A stretch of 64,000 nt of DNA from an uncultured Flaviramulus sp. Lineage in GTDB: Bacteria > Bacteroidota > Bacteroidia > Flavobacteriales > Flavobacteriaceae. Each line of letters opens with the position of its first letter. Position 1 is the first letter of the stretch. Position numbers and translations under genes: made by a program. The notes under the pieces are model-generated. The model had not been told where the DNA came from and did not search any database. It saw only the letters and a list, made by a program, of their open reading frames with translations. Shown here one piece after another: positions 59,230-64,000 of this stretch. The stretch lies in NCBI GenBank assembly GCA_947495125.1, contig CANLXL010000004.1, forward strand, positions 20,322 through 84,321, read 5' to 3'.

Positions 59230-60300
59230 TTAATAGTTATAAAAAACATCTTGAATTTCAGATAAACTCTCTTCTTTTAATAGTGAGAGCATGAGTAAAA
59301 TTCTCGACTTAGCAGGATTTAAATCGTTAGACGCAATGGTATGATAATCATCATCCTTAAATTCGTTATCACGAAGCACCCAGCCTGTGGCTACCCGTGT
59401 ACTTCTTACAACGATAACCCCATGATCTTCATAGGCTTTTTTAGCTGCATTCAGGATAGCATCCGTCATGTTTCCATTTCCAACACCGGCAATCACAATG
59501 CCTTTAGCGCCCGCTTTGACATGCATATCGATTAAATCCGGAGACATATCGGCATAGCCATAAATAATATCCACCCGAGGTAATGCTTTGACACCTGTTA
59601 TCGAAAACTCACTGGTGTTTCCAAATTTTGTATTGGGTTCACGGAAAAAACCTAATCTACCATAAAAAACACCACCTAACATCCCTTTAATTGGAGATTG
59701 AAAACTGTTGACATTGGTTGTGTTCATTTTGCTCACATCACGAGCCGTATGTATTTGATCATTGAGTGATACCATGACACCTTTTCCTCTGGCTTCCGGA
59801 TTTGATGCGATGGCAACGGCATTGTATAAATTCAATGGTCCTTCAGCGCTAATAGAAGTTGATGAGCGCATAGACCCGGTAGTCACCACCGGTTTATCGC
59901 TTTTAACCACCAAACTTAGGAAATAAGCAGTCTCCTCTTGCGTATCGGTACCATGCGTGACCACAATACCATCTACATCATCAGAAGCTAACAATTCATT
60001 AATCCGATTTGCCAATTTCAACCAAATTTCTACGGTCATATCTTGCGAACCCACATTGGAAATCTGTTCACCGGAAACATCGGCCAGTTTTTCTATACCC
60101 GGTACGGCATTGATCATGGTTTGAATACCAACCTGACCTGCTGAATAACTTCCTGAAGTTGCAGATGAAGCCGATCCGGCAATGGTGCCTCCGGTGGCTA
60201 GAATTTTAACATTTGGGAGGTCTGTGTCCTGAGCAGACCCAATAGCGGTGAAAGTAACCGCTATTAGGAAAGCCATCATTTTTATATTTAGAGATTTCAT
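59230..60300 (-). CDS. ansB: Type II (periplasmic) L-asparaginase
   Basis: 356 residues with a signal peptide (MAFLIAVTFTAIGSAQ). Catalytic motifs: ILATGGTIAGSAS (first Thr) and VVTHGTDTQEETAYFL (second Thr, Asp), and later GSMRSSTSISAEGPLNLYNA (substrate pocket). It would convert asparagine to aspartate and ammonia in the periplasm. It follows aspartase by 45 bp and precedes the porin gene by 12 bp. Confidence 0.95.
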   Translation of the reverse strand: MKSLNIKMMAFLIAVTFTAIGSAQDTDLPNVKILATGGTIAGSASSATSGSYSAGQVGIQTMINAVPGIEKLADVSGEQISNVGSQDMTVEIWLKLANRINELLASDDVDGIVVTHGTDTQEETAYFLSLVVKSDKPVVTTGSMRSSTSISAEGPLNLYNAVAIASNPEARGKGVMVSLNDQIHTARDVSKMNTTNVNSFQSPIKGMLGGVFYGRLGFFREPNTKFGNTSEFSITGVKALPRVDIIYGYADMSPDLIDMHVKAGAKGIVIAGVGNGNMTDAILNAAKKAYEDHGVIVVRSTRVATGWVLRDNEFKDDDYHTIASNDLNPAKSRILLMLSLLKEESLSEIQDVFYNY

Positions 60301-60345
60301 AATAAAAGCGTTTGTATTTCTCTATTGTTTTTTGAATAATCAATT

Positions 60346-61764
60346 CTATTTATGCAAAGCAGCTGTGTATTTAGGATGCATTAAATTATCTACACTAAGA
60401 ATTTTATCTAATTCTTCTTCAGAGAGTAACTCTTTTTCTAAAACCAACTCTCTAATATTTTTACCTGTAGCGACAGCTTCTTTTCCAATGAGATCTCCCA
60501 TATGATGCCCTATATAAGGATTCAAAAAGGTGATGATTCCAACAGAATTAAATACCATTTGTTTCGTGTGTTCAGCATTTGCTGTAATGCCGGCAACACA
60601 TTTTTCAGCTAGGGTAACACAAGCATTAGATAATAATTCTACCGACTCAAAAAGGCATTGCGCTAAAACAGGTTCCATCACATTTAATTGTAATTGCCCG
60701 GCTTCCGCAGCAAAAGAAATGGTAACATCATTGCCGATAATTTTAAAGCAAACCTGATTCACAACTTCCGGAATTACTGGATTAACTTTTGCAGGCATAA
60801 TCGATGAACCTGCTTGCATTTCAGGTAAATTGATTTCATTTAATCCACATCGAGGACCAGAGGATAATAATCTTAGATCATTACATATTTTAGAAAGCTT
60901 AACACCTGTACGTTTTAAAGCTCCGGAGATCATAACATATGCTCCGGTATCTGATGTTGCCTCAATTAAATTTTCTGCTTTTACGAAACTTGCTCTGGTA
61001 TATTGTTGTAAGTAACCAATAGATAATTCCGTAAACCCTTTTGGTGCGTTTACACCAGTGCCAATAGCGGTCGCACCTAAATTAACTTCAAGAATTAAAT
61101 CTCTTGAACGCTTTAAATTTTTGATTTCTTCTTTTAAGTTTGTTGACCACGCTGAAAACTCATCGCCCAAAGACATGGGAACGGCATCTTGTAATTGGGT
61201 TCTCCCCATTTTAATGACCTTTTCAAATTCGGCTGCTTTTTTATCTAAATGGGTGGTAAGAATATTGATTTTTTCCAGTAAATGATTAATATAATAATAC
61301 ACGGCAACTCTAAACCCTGTAGGATAGGCATCATTGGTTGACTGCGATTTATTGACATGGTCATTAGGATGCAAAACATCATAACTTCCTTTTTCATGAC
61401 CGTTAAGTTCAAGTCCGACATTGGCAATAACCTCATTGGCATTCATATTTACAGAGGTTCCTGCACCGCCTTGAAATACATCTGAAGGAAAGTATTTGGT
61501 ATACTTTTCCAAATTATCAAGTATTTCATCGCATGCTTGAATAATCATATCGGCTTTTTCTGAAGGAATGCTGCCGATTTCTTTATTTGCTGCAGCACAT
61601 GCTTTTTTAGTAATGACCAAACCTTTTACAAAAATGGGGAAGTCACCAATTTTTGAATTTGATATTTGAAAATTATTCATGGCTCTTTGCGTGTGAATAC
61701 CATAATAAAAATCGTTTCCTATTTCTAACTCACCTAGTAAGTCAATTTCTTTTCTTGTCTTCAT
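60346..61764 (-). CDS. aspA: Aspartate ammonia-lyase
   Basis: 472 residues, fumarase/aspartase superfamily. Start [20 protein letters not shown], signature [15 protein letters not shown] and [24 protein letters not shown] region (read as [15 protein letters not shown]) mark it as AspA rather than FumC. It turns aspartate into fumarate and ammonia. It is 31 bp after the Dcu transporter gene, in one operon. Confidence 0.94.
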   Translation of the reverse strand: MKTRKEIDLLGELEIGNDFYYGIHTQRAMNNFQISNSKIGDFPIFVKGLVITKKACAAANKEIGSIPSEKADMIIQACDEILDNLEKYTKYFPSDVFQGGAGTSVNMNANEVIANVGLELNGHEKGSYDVLHPNDHVNKSQSTNDAYPTGFRVAVYYYINHLLEKINILTTHLDKKAAEFEKVIKMGRTQLQDAVPMSLGDEFSAWSTNLKEEIKNLKRSRDLILEVNLGATAIGTGVNAPKGFTELSIGYLQQYTRASFVKAENLIEATSDTGAYVMISGALKRTGVKLSKICNDLRLLSSGPRCGLNEINLPEMQAGSSIMPAKVNPVIPEVVNQVCFKIIGNDVTISFAAEAGQLQLNVMEPVLAQCLFESVELLSNACVTLAEKCVAGITANAEHTKQMVFNSVGIITFLNPYIGHHMGDLIGKEAVATGKNIRELVLEKELLSEEELDKILSVDNLMHPKYTAALHK

Positions 61765-61795
61765 GACATTATATTTTATAGTGATTTAATAAATT

Positions 61796-63097
61796 TTATA
61801 ATATTAAGCCTCCAAATAGAAATCCGAAGATGACACTTGCAGCTATGGTTACTGTTCCCGGTATAATGAACGAGTGATTAAATACATATTTACCAATCTT
61901 TGTAGTTCCTGTATCGTCCATTTCTACTGCGGCTAACAGCGTAGGGTAGGTTGGTAGTACAAATAATGCACTAACGGCTGCAAAAGACGCTATAGCTGCT
62001 ATTGGGCTTACACCTAAAGCTAAAGCAGCAGGCATTAAAGCCATCGTGGTCGCAGCTTGCGAGTACAATAACATACTTGCGAAGAACAATACAACAGCCA
62101 GCATCCAGGAGTATTCATTTAAAACACCTCCTGCAGCTTCCTTAATTTCTACAATATGATTGCTTACAAAAGTATCTCCTAACCAGGCGACACCTAATAC
62201 ACAAATAGCGGCACTCATACCGGATTTAAAAGTGGACATACTCGTAACTTCGCTTAGTTTTATTTTGCAAAGCAAAGCTATGACCGTAGCTGCTAATAAC
62301 ATGACTGCCATAATAGCTTCGTTTCTACCAATGGTAGGGTTTTCAATAAGGCCTACTTTTTTGGAAATTAAACTGGCATAGGTTACAATTAATATGATGG
62401 CTACAAGAAAAATTCCAACGGACCATTTGGCCTCTTTTGAGTCTTTGTGTTCTTCATTACCTTTAAGTTTTATTAGACCTGCTGATAAACGACGTTGGTA
62501 TTCCGGATCATCTGCCAGTGGTTTACCAAGTCTATTAGCCACAATAGCACCAACCAAACAAGCCAAAATAGTAGATGGGATTGCTATGGCTAATAATTGT
62601 AAATACGACACTCCTAGAGGTTCTAAAAAGCTTGCAAAAATGACCACTGCAGCCGATATTGGAGATGCTGTGATCGCTATTTGAGAAGCTACAACAGAAA
62701 TACTTAAGGGCTTGGAAGGTCTAACACCACCTTCTTTAGCAACTTCGGTAATAACAGGAAGGGCTGCATAAGCTGTGTGACCTGTCCCTGCTAAAAGCGT
62801 CATCCAATAGGTTACTGTAGGCGCTATGAACGTGACACGTTTTGGGTTTTTCCGAAGAATCTTTTCAGATAAGTGTACCAAATAATCTAAACCTCCGGCT
62901 TTTTGCATGGCTGCTATAGCAGAAATAACGGCCATAATAATTAGAATAACATCCACAGGGACATTACCTGCTTCTAACCCAAAAATTAAGGTAAGTACAA
63001 CCACACCGGCACCACCGGCATATCCAATCCCAATACCGCCCATTTTAGAGCCTAGGAAAATAAAAAAGAGAACAACAAGTAATTCGATCCAGATCAT
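61796..63097 (-). CDS. Anaerobic C4-dicarboxylate transporter (DcuA/DcuB family)
   Basis: 433 residues with ten or more membrane helices and typical Dcu segments: GIGYAGGAGVVVLTLIFGL, GTGHTAYAALPVITEVAKEG and VLPTYPTLLAAVEMDDTGTT. It exchanges aspartate, fumarate or malate for succinate. At the head of the operon it would supply aspartate and export succinate, linking asparagine use to fumarate respiration. Confidence 0.93.
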   Translation of the reverse strand: MIWIELLVVLFFIFLGSKMGGIGIGYAGGAGVVVLTLIFGLEAGNVPVDVILIIMAVISAIAAMQKAGGLDYLVHLSEKILRKNPKRVTFIAPTVTYWMTLLAGTGHTAYAALPVITEVAKEGGVRPSKPLSISVVASQIAITASPISAAVVIFASFLEPLGVSYLQLLAIAIPSTILACLVGAIVANRLGKPLADDPEYQRRLSAGLIKLKGNEEHKDSKEAKWSVGIFLVAIILIVTYASLISKKVGLIENPTIGRNEAIMAVMLLAATVIALLCKIKLSEVTSMSTFKSGMSAAICVLGVAWLGDTFVSNHIVEIKEAAGGVLNEYSWMLAVVLFFASMLLYSQAATTMALMPAALALGVSPIAAIASFAAVSALFVLPTYPTLLAAVEMDDTGTTKIGKYVFNHSFIIPGTVTIAASVIFGFLFGGLIL

Positions 63098-63162
63098 TTT
63101 ATAAAGTTTTTAATTAATTAAATTATAATTTTAAAAGTGAAGATTTATTTTAAGTAAATTAT

Positions 63163-63582
63163 TTACTTACCATTCTTTTTAAGATATACGGCTTTTAATA
63201 TAACCTCCCATGTACGCAAATGAGTATCATACTGCGTATCGTTTAGAATGGGTTTTACATCTTTGTGCATAAGATCTACTTGCTGTTGAAGTCGTTGATG
63301 TATTTCCTTTTCATTCAAATTACTATCCTTATCATCTAAACGTTCCATTTTATAGGCATGGTACACAACAATCTTCTGGTAGTCTTCTCTAAGCTCACCT
63401 TTTAACTTCATAAGGTCCATTTGATCTTCATACCAGAGTTTTTGAATCTCCTTTTCTTCGGATGAGAAAATGGCAATCTTATAATCAAGTTGTTCTTTCT
63501 CTTTTTTAGTCAATTCCTGACCATTAATTTTAAGCATGCTAAGGCAGGCTAAAAGTAATAAGGTAAAATACTTGGAATACAT
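63163..63582 (-). CDS. Exported helical protein (paralogue of 51346-51777)
   Basis: 139 residues with a signal peptide (LLLLACLSMLKINGQ). Helical mature part: LWYEDQMDLMKLKGELREDY, YKMERLDDKDSNLNEKEI and NDTQYDTHLRTWEVILKAV. It shares order and key residues (M-x-R-L-D-D-K-D, then Q-Y-x-x-H) with the gene at 51346. Function unknown. It lies 65 bp upstream of the Dcu operon and may be separate from it. Confidence 0.72.
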   Translation of the reverse strand: MYSKYFTLLLLACLSMLKINGQELTKKEKEQLDYKIAIFSSEEKEIQKLWYEDQMDLMKLKGELREDYQKIVVYHAYKMERLDDKDSNLNEKEIHQRLQQQVDLMHKDVKPILNDTQYDTHLRTWEVILKAVYLKKNGK

Positions 63583-63654
63583 GTGATTTTTTTTTGATTA
63601 GTTATTTATAAATGTACTGAAAATATTGCATCATAGATATCCATGATTTGGTGG

Positions 63655-64000
63655 TCAAATTAATTCTCCGGTAGGTTTTATGATGTTACCATTATAGCTA
63701 ATACTATTTCTATCCCTGCCGGTAATCGTTAGTGTAGAACTTCCACTTCTAAAAATGCTTATCCTAATATCAAAATATTCTGAATCATTTTTAGTAGACA
63801 GGGTTATTATGGATTTTCTTTTCTTGTCATTATGACTTACTTCGTAATCTTTGATTAGACCTTTTATTTCGATGCCACCACCTGTGCCAAAATTTACAGA
63901 TGAATAAACACGCCCGAAGTAGGGGAGATCAACATCAATAGAATCATTATAGATTTTTAAATAATAACCATCACCATTTATATTAATATTGCTGCCACCC
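63655..64000 (-). CDS. DUF4251 family protein, C-terminal part (5' end outside window)
   Basis: The frame is open from the right edge to a TGA at 63655, giving 114 residues without a start. It reads NINGDGYYLKIYNDSIDVDL, PYFGRVYSSVNFGTGGGIEI, then KDYEVSHNDKKRKSIITLST and TLTITGRDRNSISYNGNI. These are the conserved DUF4251 segments, including the P-Y-F-G-R motif. The family comprises exported proteins of unknown function in Bacteroidota. Confidence 0.85.
   Translation of the reverse strand, partial: GGSNININGDGYYLKIYNDSIDVDLPYFGRVYSSVNFGTGGGIEIKGLIKDYEVSHNDKKRKSIITLSTKNDSEYFDIRISIFRSGSSTLTITGRDRNSISYNGNIIKPTGELI

Overview
The window is AT-rich chromosomal DNA from a member of the Bacteroidota, most likely a marine Flavobacteriaceae. 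The evidence is the gene content (GH130 enzymes, CbpA/CbpM, MlaEFD, LES-type lipoproteins with C-S-S-D-D-D-D after the lipobox) and the promoters, which use the Bacteroidota -7 element TAnnTTTG/A. No rRNA, tRNA, CRISPR array or transposase was seen.

Layout. (1) 1-5177: the end of a beta-mannoside utilisation operon (GH2 beta-mannosidase, GH130, GH-A-type lipoprotein, sodium/sugar symporter), closed by a terminator. (2) 5.7-43.4 kb: a long stress island. It holds D-lactate dehydrogenase, an L,D-transpeptidase, a GH130/GT4 pair, a metal-binding HMA protein with a cytochrome c lipoprotein, a patatin, Mla-type lipid transport, a GerW/DUF2953 pair, a bactofilin-like protein, CbpA/CbpM, a membrane fusion protein with a LolCDE-like ABC exporter, thioredoxin, a PAS histidine kinase with a receiver-Crp/Fnr regulator, five double-domain universal stress proteins, a nuclease/RNase pair, Hsp20 and small lipoproteins. 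(3) 43.5-50.3 kb: accessory genes. These are an ArsR/AHSA1 operon, two divergent XRE-regulator/small-protein modules with twin operators, and a run of minus-strand orphan genes separated by related palindromic spacers, ending in a RelA/SpoT-domain protein. (4) 50.6-58 kb: mostly housekeeping or envelope genes (HtrA, pyruvate-kinase-like protein, META lipoprotein). (5) 58-63.1 kb: an asparagine/aspartate-to-fumarate operon (porin, asparaginase, aspartase, Dcu transporter). A partial DUF4251 gene runs off the right end.

Main discovery. Almost every operon start in the stress island carries the same module: an FNR/FixK-like palindrome TGAN-N4-ATCA, then exactly 23 bp, then a -7 element TAnnTTTA. 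I count 19 promoters from 17 palindromes. Eighteen have the 23-bp gap and one has 24 bp; two palindromes serve divergent gene pairs. The geometry places the palindrome centre near -41.5, the classical class II Crp/Fnr activator position. The obvious regulator lies inside the island: a soluble PAS histidine kinase with FixL-like features, followed by a receiver fused to a Crp/Fnr effector and HTH domain, in effect a FixJ/FixK fusion. The kinase gene and the USP cluster carry the box. One module drives no ORF and instead precedes a structured non-coding stretch (about 33878-34265), a candidate regulated small RNA. Together this looks like a two-component, probably oxygen- or redox-linked, stress regulon that can be read directly from the sequence.
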